64,000 nucleotides of DNA from Coniferiporia sulphurascens. Taxonomy: Eukaryota > Basidiomycota > Agaricomycetes > Hymenochaetales > Hymenochaetaceae. Positions 33,301-45,098 of this stretch are shown here, piece after piece. Numbering within the stretch: position 1 is the first letter of the stretch; every line of letters begins with the position of its first letter. The notes beneath the pieces are model-generated. The model saw nothing but the letters and a program-made list of their open reading frames with translations. It was not told where the DNA came from and searched no databases. The stretch lies in NCBI GenBank assembly GCA_002794785.1, contig NBBA01000022.1, positions 496,001 through 560,000 of the forward strand. Direction: 5' to 3'. A program made the translations under genes and the position numbers.

Positions 33301-35165
33301 GAGAGTTTCTGTCTTATTGGGTATGCACGCCGACGTTTATTTCACAAAGCATCTGTTCATTCTATCTGTTACTAGAGGAATACCGGTCATGATGGGTGAG
33401 TAGTGTACCGTGTAGATGGATTTTCGACTGAATTCATATATTAGGTTTTACATCTAAGAAATTCTCCTCAGAATGTCGGCTTGAAGCATCTCATTTCATT
33501 AGTTTGCTTTGTCACACCTCTGTGTTGACCCTCCAGATGTTCATTGCGTAAGTCGTCAGTTATATGAATCATCAAGTGCAATTATTAATAGCCAAGCAGT
33601 TGTCGTGGCTTAAAGGTTCTTGTGGATCTTCTAGATGAAGACTTTGTTGAGCAAAGGGACCTTGTCGTACATGCACTTAATGGAATTGGGAACGTCTTCG
33701 AATTGCAAAGTCCCACACCGAAGAATGATTTTTGCCGAATGTTCATCAGAGAAGGGTTGTTGAATCCCCTGTCTTCTGCCTTGATAAATGTTATGGCTGC
33801 GGACCCGGGGACGTCAGCATCGATGAAGGCCAAAATTATCCAGATCATTCTGGTGTTCTGTCAAGTTTCGCAATCCGATGTCCATGTCCGGAATGCTCTT
33901 GGGACCAGAATGGTCGTCCGACGTAAGCTCATCTACCGACGAAACAAATATGCGAGCTAACGAGTATACATAACAGGCTTGATGAGGGCATGCGAACTAC
34001 TCGAACCCGAATACCTCGTGCAGATGCTAAAGGCCGTGAAACATCTCTCCATGAATGCAGCGCTGCTTGAAGTTTTGCAGAATGCGAATGCAATTGAGAT
34101 TCTTGTGCGCATTCTCGACGAGCATAGCACGGGCTTACATAGTACAGTGCGTGGGATCTTATCTTCTCTCACATCCTAGAAATTCATCGCATGGAAAATA
34201 GGAAATTTCAAACCACATCTTCCAAACATGCTACAATCTTTGCCGCCTTAACAAAGCCCGACAGGAGGAAGCGGCGCAAGCCGGAATCATCCCCAGTTTG
34301 AAACGAATTACCGAATCCGGGTCTCCTCTCAAACAGTTTGCCTTGCCAATCCTGTGCGATTTGGCGAGTGCAACAAAGAGCTGCCGGACTTTGCTCTGGC
34401 AGCACGATGGCCTTACTTTGTACCTCAAGCTATTAGCAGACCCATATTTCCAGGTCAGCGCCCTGGAAGCCATATTGTCATGGTGTGTACTGTGGCCGCA
34501 TGCTATTTGTCTCCAATACTGACCGAATATCCAGGCTTCAAGACGAAACCGCCCGAGTCGAAGACGTTCTTAGTAAAGAGTACGCACTTGATGCCCTCGT
34601 GAAGTGCTTCGTCGCGGCGAAAACCAATTCATTCGAAAATCTTCTCGATCCTTTCCTCAAGATCTGCCGATTATCGAGACAAGTAACTACGGGCATTGCA
34701 AAATCGCAATTCTTCCAGCGACTCATCGACAGGCTCAATCACAGCAAGGCTGTCGTCCGCCTCAATTTATTGCGACTCCTGAAGGCGATTTGCGACGTCC
34801 ATCCTAATCGCACGGCTCTGGTTGAGAAGTATGGGATCTATGAGATTGTTGAGAAGCTTAGTAATCAGGATGGTGCCGTGCTTGTCCGAGAGCTTGCGCG
34901 CGAGATTATGCCTTCTCTCGCTCCCGTCTTGAAGCCCGCACTAAGTCGACCAGGGCGCAACGGTGAACTTGCGCCTAAATTTGGCGTTACTCCGAAACGG
35001 AGACCCCGTCGAACAGCTTCAGATGCATCTTCGACAAACTCTGACATGAGTTCGCGGCACTCTGGCAACTCAACAATGTCAAGGCTGCAAAATGGAGGTA
35101 CCAAGAACAGGACTGTGTCAAGGCAGAAGCTGGGGGAAATAACATGGGGCAATGAAATTCGCTAG
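30313..35165 (+). CDS. sepH: Septation-initiation kinase, SepH / S. pombe Cdc7 type
   Basis: This is a Ste11/MAP3K-epsilon-like Ser/Thr kinase that starts septation at the spindle pole body in fungi. It opens [20 protein letters not shown], then the kinase domain: [57 protein letters not shown] (HRD), KLADFGVA (DFG), [16 protein letters not shown] and [13 protein letters not shown]. All catalytic residues are present. A serine/proline-rich linker holds acidic blocks such as [11 protein letters not shown]. The second half is an Armadillo-like helical repeat region (from about 32,900), and a basic tail ends [13 protein letters not shown]. Length, domain order and linker motifs match SepH/Cdc7, which bind the Spg1 GTPase. 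About fifteen introns. Start ATG at 30,313 in context accATGG. Confidence 0.93.
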
Positions 35166-35427
35166 CAGCCGGGAAAAATAGGGACGAAACTCGGCATTTC
35201 ATTCTTTTTCACCTTATGCACCTCCTTCATACCTATTGCCATCGAAAGCTCTTTCATATTTTAATCATCCACTCGTTATCGCTCTCGCAAAGTTTTCATT
35301 CTCCCGCATTACGATCAACCACACTCATTAATTCGCTCTCTGCTTGTAACATTAAATAATTTAGGTATACTGGATAATAATGCGTTAGTCCATACAAAAG
35401 AGCAACGCCATGTGTAGAACATACCCG
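35166..35427. other. Convergent intergenic spacer
   Basis: A 262-bp spacer between the 3' ends of the SepH-type gene and the uL5m gene; pyrimidine-rich, with no ORF of note. Confidence 0.4.
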
Positions 35428-36315
35428 TCATCGTCGTGCAAAGGGCAACTGGAAACCTGAAAGTAGTGCCCTTGCCCTGTTTTGAGCTCCGGCACCCTCC
35501 GCATTCGTCACAAAATGAATGTGCATGCCATACATTCGTGGGTAGGCATCCTGGTTGACCTCAATCTGCGGGAAGAAACCCATTGCTTCTGGTGGTAAGC
35601 CCATAGAAACCACTCCAGACACACCGGCTGGCGTGCTTAAGTTCGCCGACGCGGGAGGTAAAACAACGCCCTCAAACTCCCTCAACCTCGGAAGTACGAA
35701 CTGAACGAGCGACCCGAGGAATTCATACATCTTCTCGCCCTTTAATTCCACCTTGGCACCAATTGGTAACCCCGGTCGTACCCAACCCGACACGTTCTTC
35801 TTTCCCTTTACGAGCTGGACCCCATTTGAGCTCTTCCATCCTCCGCCAGCTTCAGTTTCTCCGGATATAGCGCGAAACGCCATGATAGTGCCGAGTAAAT
35901 TGCTGCGGTTCGTTATAGCGTTCTTCTGCATGGTATGCAAACAGATTTTCTCGAGTTTGACGACGTTTTCTGGCGTCGAAACGGGAGCCGCTTTCTTTCC
36001 AATCTGCGAGCCACCTACGACGGGGTTGCTGCGGTGCTTGGAATACGGGTCTTCCGGGTCGTACGTCAGACGAATCTGACGAGGAGCAGGACGGGCCTTT
36101 GACTCATGGACATAGTTCATATACATGAGATCGTCTCGCAGGGTGTTGTAGTAATAATCCTGGAGGCGGCAGAGGTGTGTATCGCGGACGAGAATGTTGA
36201 CGTGCGGTGTGGGCAGCCCACGGTCATCTTTTTTCCATGGCCGTATCCGCGATTGCTGCGAGCCTCTCCCGGAGATGCGAGTCTTCGTCCGGAATGCAGC
36301 TGCTAACTTCCGCAT
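35428..36315 (-). CDS. Mitochondrial large-subunit ribosomal protein uL5m (MRPL7-like)
   Basis: A single long exon encodes an L5-type ribosomal protein. Motifs include THLCRLQDYYYNTLRDDLMY, LEKICLHTMQKNAITNRSNL, GTIMAFRAISGE, GVQLVKGKKNVSGWVRPGLP, KVELKGEKMYEFLGSLVQFV and LPRLREFEGV. It ends with INPEAMxFFPQIEVNQDAYP-like sequence and GMHIHFVTNAEG. The N-terminus MRKLAAAFRTKTRISG is basic and consistent with mitochondrial import. Upstream in the same frame lies LKTATQIFSARSTAASHN, which also looks like a presequence but has no ATG before an in-frame stop, so a further 5' exon cannot be excluded. Length of about 295 residues fits fungal uL5m. Confidence 0.9.
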   Translation of the reverse strand: MRKLAAAFRTKTRISGRGSQQSRIRPWKKDDRGLPTPHVNILVRDTHLCRLQDYYYNTLRDDLMYMNYVHESKARPAPRQIRLTYDPEDPYSKHRSNPVVGGSQIGKKAAPVSTPENVVKLEKICLHTMQKNAITNRSNLLGTIMAFRAISGETEAGGGWKSSNGVQLVKGKKNVSGWVRPGLPIGAKVELKGEKMYEFLGSLVQFVLPRLREFEGVVLPPASANLSTPAGVSGVVSMGLPPEAMGFFPQIEVNQDAYPRMYGMHIHFVTNAEGAGAQNRARALLSGFQLPFARR

Positions 36316-36647
36316 GCCGTCTTTTTCCTCCGAAAGTTGGTCGAGCTGACGAGTTGGACGCGGTCTGCAGGGAGGACGGTTGTGCGACGCTGCAGTACTC
36401 CTCGCAGAAAAGATTTGCGTTGCCGTTTTGAGTATGCTGACTCAGTTATACTTTCGTAAGAATTACCTCTTACTACTGTACTTCAATTTCCCTCCCGAGG
36501 GTCCCTTATAATTCTCGCCGAGAAACAACAAATTATATCGATAGCTAGCCCAAGAGAACTAGGTAAATACAAAAAACAAAGTATAGCGAAACCAGCGCCA
36601 ACTTCAAGTATATCACTGCTATTGAGTTACATATTTCGGAACACTAC
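36316..36647. other. Intergenic: uL5m promoter and 3' end of membrane-protein gene
   Basis: A 332-bp AT-rich spacer with no supported ORF. Its left part should hold the uL5m promoter. Confidence 0.4.
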
Positions 36648-38310
36648 TTATGCTGCGTGTAACTTGCGTCCAAGCTGGCTCCTTGATCGTGCATGACTCG
36701 GTTCGCCTCCCACGCTACCTGAGAAAAATCCCTGGGATCCGGCTTCCAATATCCTTGCCACACGTGCCATCATGATCTCTCGAGCTCGTGTACTGAGCTT
36801 TCGACTGTGTTCACTATCGACTAGCTGATGCATTGATGGAGAAGCGGTACCAAGGCGTCCGTAACTTTCGAGTGTTGTTTGATCGGTAGAAAACCGAGCG
36901 ACGTTTTCCCTACTGGGCTTATGGTCCTCTTCAGACCGGTCGAGCTCGCGCTTAGCCAGGATAAGCATCAGCACGATTGCGGATAGACCTGCTAAAGTCA
37001 TTTGCGGGAAAAACCCTATGCTGTCTGAAAACGGAAGGGAGATAAGCGGACCCCGCTTTACTGGAATTGCTGGAGAAATAGAAAAGTGGTGTCACCTATA
37101 AGCACACCTGAAAACACAAAGACGGTATGTTAAAGGTAGTCGCGGCGAATAGGCAAACACAACTCACCGTCAAAACCCGGCGCATCCGGCATCGCATCTC
37201 TCAATTGTGGTATAACAAGGAGGACGGCGAGGACTCCTGCGAGCTGCTTTAAAGCGTCCTTTGGCTTCTTCCCTCCTCGGTGAAGGAACCCGTCAGAATC
37301 TGTATATGTCTCCGTCTGCCTACCCTGCGAGATAGAAAGGATCACGATGCCAAAATTGAAGTGAGATAGGATCCAGTTGATTCCAAATATCAACATGGCG
37401 TATGTTCGAGCGTCTCCAGGTCGACGGACCCTTAACTCGAGATGCCTGGCTGGTTCTTCCTCCCCATTGACCATCGTCACGATGGCACTGTCTCGGGAAC
37501 GAACGGAAAATGATGAAGTGAGCTGCAAAACGGGAAGGCTGGAGATGGGTATTGGTATGTCCGACATTGATGAGTTAGAACTAGTGGCACGTAAGGAGGT
37601 CGAAACCAAGTAGGTGTCGAATGGGTAAAGTCGAGTGTTGTGCACATCAAGGACATGGTCACTGTCAAATTGTATTTGCGCCTGAACACTGAACGAATGT
37701 TTTTAATAACAAACTTGGGACTAGAATTCAAGTAAGGACTCCTACACTGTACGTTGACTTGTTGCAGGGCTAGTTGGTATACTGTCCGGATCGTAATCAA
37801 AGACCGAATCTTTCGCACTACGGGCACGAAATTAGTCGTCACACAGTACAGGACCGCCAGCTATAATCACGCACTTATCCACAAAGATGCTTAGGGGTAT
37901 CGCTGGCAGACCGCACGCAGAACTACTATGAAGCGTTGGAGACCCAGAGAGAATGAAGCCTGTACCGCAACCTAGGGCGGACCATCTGATCGTGACGCTT
38001 GGTTCATCTACATCCATGTCGACACTTTCACCCAGAAGGACAATCTATGCCGCAGGGAGTGACCATTGTAAGACCAATTGCAGAAAAGTCACGTAAATTA
38101 ACTCACACCAGGCTCCTTCAAGGCGACTTCGTCCAACGTATCCCTGAACACCACGTTTGCTTCCGAGTTTACAAATGCCAACGACACCGACAGCACGAAG
38201 AGGATAGAAAACAGGATGGCGAGAATAATGACGAACTCTGAGCCAAGCGGCACGGTACCGTTTCTTTTGCGCAATCGAAACCTGGTAGAGATTGCATGTC
38301 TGTGTGGCAT
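36648..38310 (-). CDS. Multi-pass membrane protein, DUF4436-like
   Basis: The protein starts MPHRHAISTRFRLRKRNG, a basic cytosolic stretch. A membrane anchor SEFVIILAILFSILFVLSVS follows, then a large predicted extracytoplasmic domain (RWSALGCGTGFILSG, QIQFDSDHVLDVHNTRLYPF, DTYLVSTSLRA). At the C-terminal end there are three or four more membrane helices (AMLIFGINWILSHFNFGIVI; KQLAGVLAVLLVIPQLRDAM; FFPQMTLAGLSAIVLMLILA) and a cytosolic tail with RxRSQLGRKLHAA. The 'LYPFDTY' motif before a helical bundle resembles DUF4436 proteins. No function is known for that family. The start at 38,308-38,310 is preferred over an upstream in-frame start because it precedes the basic anchor. Confidence 0.72.
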
Positions 38311-38848
38311 AATCACAGAAGCAAGAGCGCCTAAAAAAAAGAGTGTCGGATTAAGGAGAGGCAAAAGTTGAGTAAGTATGATGCTCGTGAGTGAAAGAGA
38401 GACCGTCAAATCGCGGAGCTGCCCAGCAAAGCTCTTACTTCTAACGCATTTGAAGTATCTGGTGGTTCTAAGTCCGACTTAACAGCGAAGTAGACCAGAA
38501 CTTCCTCGCCTCATAGGCGAGTATCACTAGCGGTGTTTGAGAGCTCGATAAGAGATTGGAATAGGCCCCTAGACTGCCTTGAAAATAATTCCCGACCAGT
38601 CCATCTTCATATCAGGTTTGTTATAAAACGAGCAGCAACGAGTCATGTAGTAAACCAAGCGAGCCAGATTTTATTCCTTTCAAATTTGTAAAGCTATCTT
38701 GGCAATCTCTGTAACTGGACCTGGCGGAGTTAAAGCGACTCGGATATATCGTTATGTCAGCAATACTAGTACTAATCATCACTCACTGGCTCGAAAACCT
38801 CTACGAATAATGCTGTCGGACAGAGCTCTGCGTCACGCCGACTTCTAA
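38311..38848. other. Intergenic spacer
   Basis: The 538 bp between two minus-strand genes should hold the promoter of the DUF4436-like gene. I see no ORF or repeat. Confidence 0.4.
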
Positions 38849-40439
38849 CTATGCCGATGTTAACAGCTCCTTAAGTCTGGCAACCTCTATCAACGGACCC
38901 TCATCCTCGTCACCTTCTTTCCCTAAAATGGACAAGGAATCTGTCGCCATCGACAGAAACTGACGGGAACTAGCCAATAGGTTTGCCTCTCCGAAAACTC
39001 CCGTTTTCACCCCTTGGACCGAAGCATTCCAGGCAGTTTTGGCCAACTCAAGACAATGAGTACCTGGAAAATACTACTGTGAGCATTTTTGGGTCCACGT
39101 TGTGGGAAATGGAAAATAAATTAGCTCACCAGTCTGTGGGTAAAGGCGTGGATAGAGAACAATGTACAGCGCCAGTAGGACTATGCCACTCCTAAGAGCG
39201 AGTTCATAATGTCCGTCGTGTGCCGCATCCCTGAAAATCTTGGAAAGACTAGGAAGAAAATCCTCATGAAGAACAACAGTGAGCTGCCGGGGCAATTTGT
39301 ACAACAGTGCTTCGGAAGACCATGCCGGGCTCATATCGGGAAATACATACGTAATGAGTGACCGTTCTAGCTCTTCGCGTTGTGCACTATCAGTTGGAGG
39401 GTGAAGGACCGTTCCAATGGACTTGCAGAAAGTGCAATTGGAGCAAACACAGTTGAATCCATATGAAAATCGACATATTTCCTGGCGCCTTTGGAAAGGT
39501 AGAGCAGGATCGAAGTAAGGGATGGTTATCTGGTAAAGACAACGAAAATTAGGAATTAAACCGTATTTGATAAGGTAATACTTCTAGACCTCTTCATTAA
39601 TTTGTATTTCCGTCAACACCTTTACTGACATGCATGCACCTTCATCACCGAAGTTGTACACCATGACAGCGTTTGGCATGCAAGAGTGATTGAAAAGCCT
39701 GCTCGCCAACGGGAAAATTCCATGCCCAATAGGAGATAAGTGAGAGTGTACGATAAAGTTATTGTTGCCGAAACGGCTGTAGAGCGCGCTGAGCGTATCC
39801 GACGGAAGGGCACCTGTCTTCCCTGCAGTATAGATGATATGGGGAGGCTCTTCGGTGAGTAAGGGAGTCAATGAAAGAAAGGTCGCCAAAGGATCGCCAA
39901 GGTCTTCTTCTCTCGGCAATCCCATTCTCACCAATTTATCTTTATGCTCAGATACTAGATGACTCAAAAGAATTGCGTCCAATTGCCTATGCAGTGGACT
40001 CGCTTGAAAGTCGTTTGAAGCGCGAAATCTCGCTATGCGCTTGCACATATGTTTGTGTAATGCCCCCCAATGACGACCCTGGCCTAGAGTATGTGATCAA
40101 AGCGAGGATTAAAATAATCGTTGAGGCTGCCGACGTACAATCCAGATTACAGTACCAGTATTCAGTGCAACTCGAGCATCTCCTTAGGGGCCCCCGAGGC
40201 AAACGGAGGCAGGCGTCGCACCTCCGACCCTTTTCTTCTGGTAAAAGCACAACGGACAGAGCAACGTCGCGAACAATCGTCGTCCCTGGCAACAAAGGGT
40301 ACTTGGCTACGGCCTGATTTCTTGCGGACGAGTGTTCCGCGAGATTTATATATGCATTCTGCCATCTACCGTCCGGACCACGCTGGAAAGACGTATCTTC
40401 TGCAGTATGAGACACGGACTCTGAAGATGTTTCTGTCAT
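38849..40439 (-). CDS. SET and MYND domain protein (SMYD-like lysine methyltransferase)
   Basis: An N-terminal SET part (YPLLPGTTIVRDVALSVVLL) is interrupted by a MYND zinc finger: CDACLRLPRGPLRRC-SSC, YWYCNLDC, and across an intron QGRHWGALHKHMC, so all eight metal ligands are there. The SET core follows with NNNFIVHSHLSPIGHGIFPL, ASRLFNHSCMPNA (NHSCxPN, SAM binding), EIQINEEITIPYFD and the post-SET Cys cluster CRFSYGFNCVCSNCTFC. The C-terminal helical part ends IEVARLKELLTSA. The gene looks complete and is predicted to methylate lysines on histones or other proteins; the target is unknown. An alternative in-frame ATG at 40,581-40,583 would add 48 residues; the shorter form is preferred because the extension has no family match. 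Confidence 0.87.
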
Positions 40440-40638
40440 TTTTGGCCAGAGGGGCAAAAAGGCGCCGGACGGTATTTCACGCGGACATAAGAATTCGGAG
40501 GAAGAGTGATCGCCAGGCGGCAGCTGCAGTTCGTCACAAACGTCACGGGCCATTTCTAGTGTTTCGTAACCCCATACATTCATTTGGTGACGATTACAAG
40601 AAAAGCTAGAATTAAATTCCCAAATATTCTACGAAGCT

Positions 40639-43600
40639 TTACGAATCCCAAATCGCGCCAAAAGCTGGAATGCCACGACTCATCATTCCGTACACTACTT
40701 TCCTCGTGAGCTTCTGGTTTGAAATTACACAAACAGCCTCGGCTTCAAACTCGCGAACGAGTCGGTAAGTGAGTTTAACCATGTCTGGTTTACCGTGCGT
40801 ACGAGTGTCTAACAAAATCTTATTAGAGCCTGCCACTCCTTTTATCTGAAGAGATGCATACCATAGATGACAGCTCCGGGGGACGCTTTCAGTATAGAGT
40901 CCACGAGCCTGTCGCCGAATGTTTTCCGTACATTAGGTGATGTCCATAAAAGGCGGATGGGGACACGCTGTTCCAGTATACACGGTGCGCAGGGTCCAAT
41001 GCCACTTCCAGTGGCGACGAAAACAACACGGCGAAACAAAGGCACAATTCGAAGCACTCCGCATGTCGGGATACCTCGAACCCACATAGCCGTGGGCGGG
41101 TTCTCAATTCGCTTTCCGGTCCAATCCCCAGCGCGGGAAACTACTAGCGAATAACCTTTCATACCGGGCTCAGGGACCGTTGCGAACCCGTGCCACTCGA
41201 GAAGGGGGCTTTCGGAGATTCGGGTGAATGTTCCAGGCACAGGCGTGACTGGCAGAATGTCCAGCTTTGAGGGAGCAATAAAAGCTATAATATATGCTCA
41301 CCATAATCGAAGTAAAGTCTGACCGCATGATTGGAAAGTACTTCTGCGCGGACAGGGACTTTTCTAAGACGCAGCCAAGGGAGAATAATTGATATGGTCA
41401 AAATGACAACAAGCCAAAACGGTGGGGAGTTGATCATCGCCCGTCCTAACGATTGTCCGGGAAGACGATAATCATTGATGAGGAGAACAATCTGAGCCTG
41501 AACTTAATAATTTCCCTGAGCCAGAATTTGTGAATGGCTTACAAGACACCAGACAAGCACGACAGCAGTCCAGCCAAGGAAGCGGTGGGTCCGCTCAAAT
41601 CGATCATGGGAGATCGACCTGAACTTCGGGTACGCGAATGCAACGATACCAAGGAGAAGGGAAAGGACGAAATATGTTACTGCAACAGTCGCGGCCGAAC
41701 ACTGGATATTGAAGCGTGAGTCAGTAATTGGTGTTTGAGTCGAGCTGATCATGTACCTTTCCGCCATGCATAAGTTCATACGTTGCTTGTACAGTGAAAA
41801 AACCCATCCAGACGACGCCAGAAATGGCACATCCAGAATGCACTAGAGAGGAAAGATATTAGATGCTTTGTCACTCTTGAAGAGCTGGCATTTTACGTAC
41901 AGCCACCTATATGATAAACTCGAGCACAAACGCGACGAATCGACAACGGCCATCTGTATTGTGAGTAGTTAAACCTCTGCAACGCCATGTGATACTTTTC
42001 AGGAAACTCACGAAGTAGGAACCGCGCAAAAGACATTAAAGAAGGCGTTAATGACATAGTCCTGTCGCATGAGAATTGCGCAGAAAAGGTTGGCGACTAC
42101 GACGAGTCCGATACTCTGGGCATTGAAAGCACCCTTTACGAGAGTAGCAATGAATATCGCCAGGTTTGTCACAAAAACGACACCAAAAAGGCGCCGATAC
42201 AGAGTGAATATTTGGTGTCGTAGATTTCGCGCATAATGGCCTTGTGTTTTATCTGGAAGAGACTCGTTCTCGTAGCCTTCCCATCCAAGGCTGTGGCCTT
42301 TTTCTAAAATGGATAATCCAACTTTTTCGTCGATTAACTTGGAAGAATTTAACATAGTGCCATGGGAATCCGAAGACGAAATTGCCGATCCTACGTCATT
42401 AGCGTCTTTTTGATAAACAGGTGGAGGGGCCGCAGGTAATGAGGTGGCGTCGGACCACAGAGTGCCGACCAGACGAGTATCTTGGAACTTGGGAATATGG
42501 CCAACATAGTTTCCATCTGTATTAACTTTCCTTGAAGGTTGAAGGACGTGAAACTCCTTAACCGTGGCTATCTTTCCTAATGCTAACTGTCTCAGCGCTC
42601 TCTTGTCCGTCTTGCCGTTACTAGGAAATGATGGTTGGCTTTGGAATGTTAAGTATATGGGAGAAAAATGCTCACCTCGTCAGAGGGAATTCGGGCAAAG
42701 GCAAGAAACGCGTCGGAACGGCATAATAGGGTTGGATCTTTGCAGCCGCTTCCTTAACCCCTTCAGTGTTGACTGTCTCTGGGGTGACAAAGCCCCAAAG
42801 CGTATCATTGACGAGCAACGCGGTCGCGGCCTTCACGGCTGGATATGTCTGTAACGAACGTTCAACGATCTTCTCAAGCAAGCACAGTGGAGGTGTACAC
42901 TCGCCTCCATCGCTGCTGAAACGCCATCTAGTTCGACTCGGAAGCCTTTCACTTTGACTTGATCGTCAATTCTGCCTAGGTGGTCAAGCTGTCCGTCGGA
43001 CCTCCAACAACCGAGATCGCCTGTGTTGAACATGTTACTGCTACATATTGATTTCAGTGTCGAGAGTCACTGAACAAACGGCCGGTATACTTACCCGTCA
43101 TCTAGGAATGGGTCATGTTTGTAGCGTTCTGCTGTTTTATGTGCCAAATTGATATAGCCCCTCGTTATTCCGGCACCTCCTGCCCACATCACACCTAGCT
43201 GTCCAATGGGAACCGGGTTCATTTCTTCATCAAGTATGTAGACCAAGTTGTTCGGGGTTGGCTTCCCGATGCTGAGCGTGTTACCAGGAACATGTGGCTG
43301 CACCGTATTCACTATAGTTATCTGGAATAGTCCATATTAAAGTGAATTCACCGATGACTTGGATCGATTACACTCATACCTCTGTTGGACCACAACTGTT
43401 AAAGAAACGCGCAGAACGGCCCCAGCGATCGGCAAGTGCTGTTGAAGAAGCGAGATTCAGATATGGAACCTAAATAGACTATGTGAGGACAGTACCTTGT
43501 GGGCAAACTTCTCCCGCAGTTGCGACGAACTTGACGTTCGGGTAGTCTGCGGGGTCATGAGGTGCTACAAAGTGTGTGAATATTAACTTCCGATTAAATT

Positions 43601-44560
43601 CTTTAGCGATTTACCAAGTATAGACGGCGTGGCGATTATAATATCCACGGTTTTCATCAATGCGCGCCACTCTTTTGAAGACTTCCCACGTATGCATAAG
43701 GTACACCCGTTACTTAAAGAGCCAAGGACTTCCCAAGCGCACATATCGAATGCGACATTAAGAAGTTGAGCGACACGCATACCCGGAGCCATGCCAATAT
43801 TGCCTGGCTCAAGACAGACAACTAAAATTGATAAAACATGAGGCGCTCGTTTGAACGTTTGAATTGCGCTTAGTGCATCCCACTCACGATTGGTGACATT
43901 ACGATGCATAACGTCCACCCCCTTTGGTTTTCCAGTGGTACCTAAGGATAATTGCGTTAGAAAAGTTCCGTAAATTATGAAAAATCGAGAAAACTAGCCT
44001 GAGGTGTATATAACGTAGATACCATCATTGGATGATGAAAGATCACAGGGCTTGCTACAGTTGTCCTGGCTCGTGCGTTCGATGGCGTCTTCGAGAACTA
44101 AGACGTGCCTGTCAATACAACCAGAGACGCGATACGCAAATTCGCGGAGTGTCAGAATCACGGATGAATCTGAGTCTTCCAGGACGAAGTCAAGAGTGGA
44201 CTGGGTCACGATGCCTCCATCGAGAGGCACATACTGTCCGCCGGCCTTTAAAATCGCTAGAATACCTATAATCATAGGTATAGACCTTTGAACGAGGAGG
44301 CAAACACGCGAGCTAGGCTTTATGCCCAAGGCACGTAGAGCATGAGCTAGACCATTCGCTCTGCGATCGAGATCCCCATAAGTGATTGTCTCTCCAAGAT
44401 GTTCAGCAGCAATGGCGGATGGCTGTCTAGCCGCATGGAACTCGAAAGCATGGTGTACGCAAGAAAATGGCGCCTGCCGGATATCGCCACAGCCGAATTT
44501 GGCGAACAACAGTTGATCTTCGGACGAGAGGCATCCAAGGGCACGCTCGTTCAGGCGCAT
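40639..44560 (-). CDS. TmpB-like fusion: adenylation domain + ferric-reductase-like membrane flavoprotein
   Basis: The N-terminal half is an NRPS-type adenylation domain: LGETITYGDLDRRANGLA, GIYVIYTSG/TTGKPKGV (A3), GMRVAQLLNVAFDMCAWEV, FNSCGPTEITIVNT, NMFNTGDLGCWRSDGQLDH, LGRIDDQVKVKGFRVELDGV and NGKTDKRALRQLAL. No carrier-protein (Ser-phosphopantetheine) motif follows. After a linker come about six membrane helices (LFGVVFVTNLAIFIATLV; GIVAFAYPKFR; FERTHRFLGWTAVVLVW; INSPPFWLVVILTISIILPW), then an FAD/NAD(P)-reductase-like C-terminus (RRVVFVATGSGIGPCAP, TRTHGKPDMVKL). This matches the arrangement of Aspergillus nidulans TmpB, whose relatives TmpA and AfeA affect asexual development through a diffusible signal. 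That biological role is known there and only inferred here. Start ATG at 44,558-44,560; no earlier in-frame ATG before a stop. Confidence 0.88.
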
Positions 44561-45098
44561 CGTTGCTAGCGAAAAGTGGGATGTTCGTGCTGAAGAACTG
44601 TATGCTGTGGTGACGTTCCAGCTTTAATATGTGGAGCAAGTTGCTGAATTAATGACATCGACTCGGAACTGGTGACAAAGATCTCCGGGAGCAAGGTGCA
44701 CATGCTAACAACACAGCAAGAGAGGAGTCGGTAGCCAGCAAATAATGCGGTCGTCGTTGTCCCGGCTATAACCGATGTTTGGCCGACGCATTATAACCTA
44801 CTCGGCACCGTCAAGAAAAGCAGCTTGGCCGGTGAGTGAGACGGAACCAAATTAGTAGTCGACACGAATGGGAATTTAGTCTTATCATATCAGATAAAGA
44901 TACGCGAGATTGTCGGTTGTCGGGGCTGGCTTCCTGATCATGAGTTGAGCGTGACGAAGTACTAGTAGACAACATGCACACAACGAAGCCCTAGTAAACC
45001 ATGTGCAACTGTGGGATAAACATAGATACATGTACATACCTGGTGTTGACACTCCCACCGGAAGCACATCCTGCATACCCAAAGCTGTGAGCATAACC
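44561..45098. promoter_or_regulatory. Divergent promoter region, TmpB-like gene / enoyl-CoA hydratase
   Basis: 538 bp between divergent start codons. No convincing ORF. Codon 45,003 is GTG, so the + strand frame that runs into the hydratase does not start there. Confidence 0.45.
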
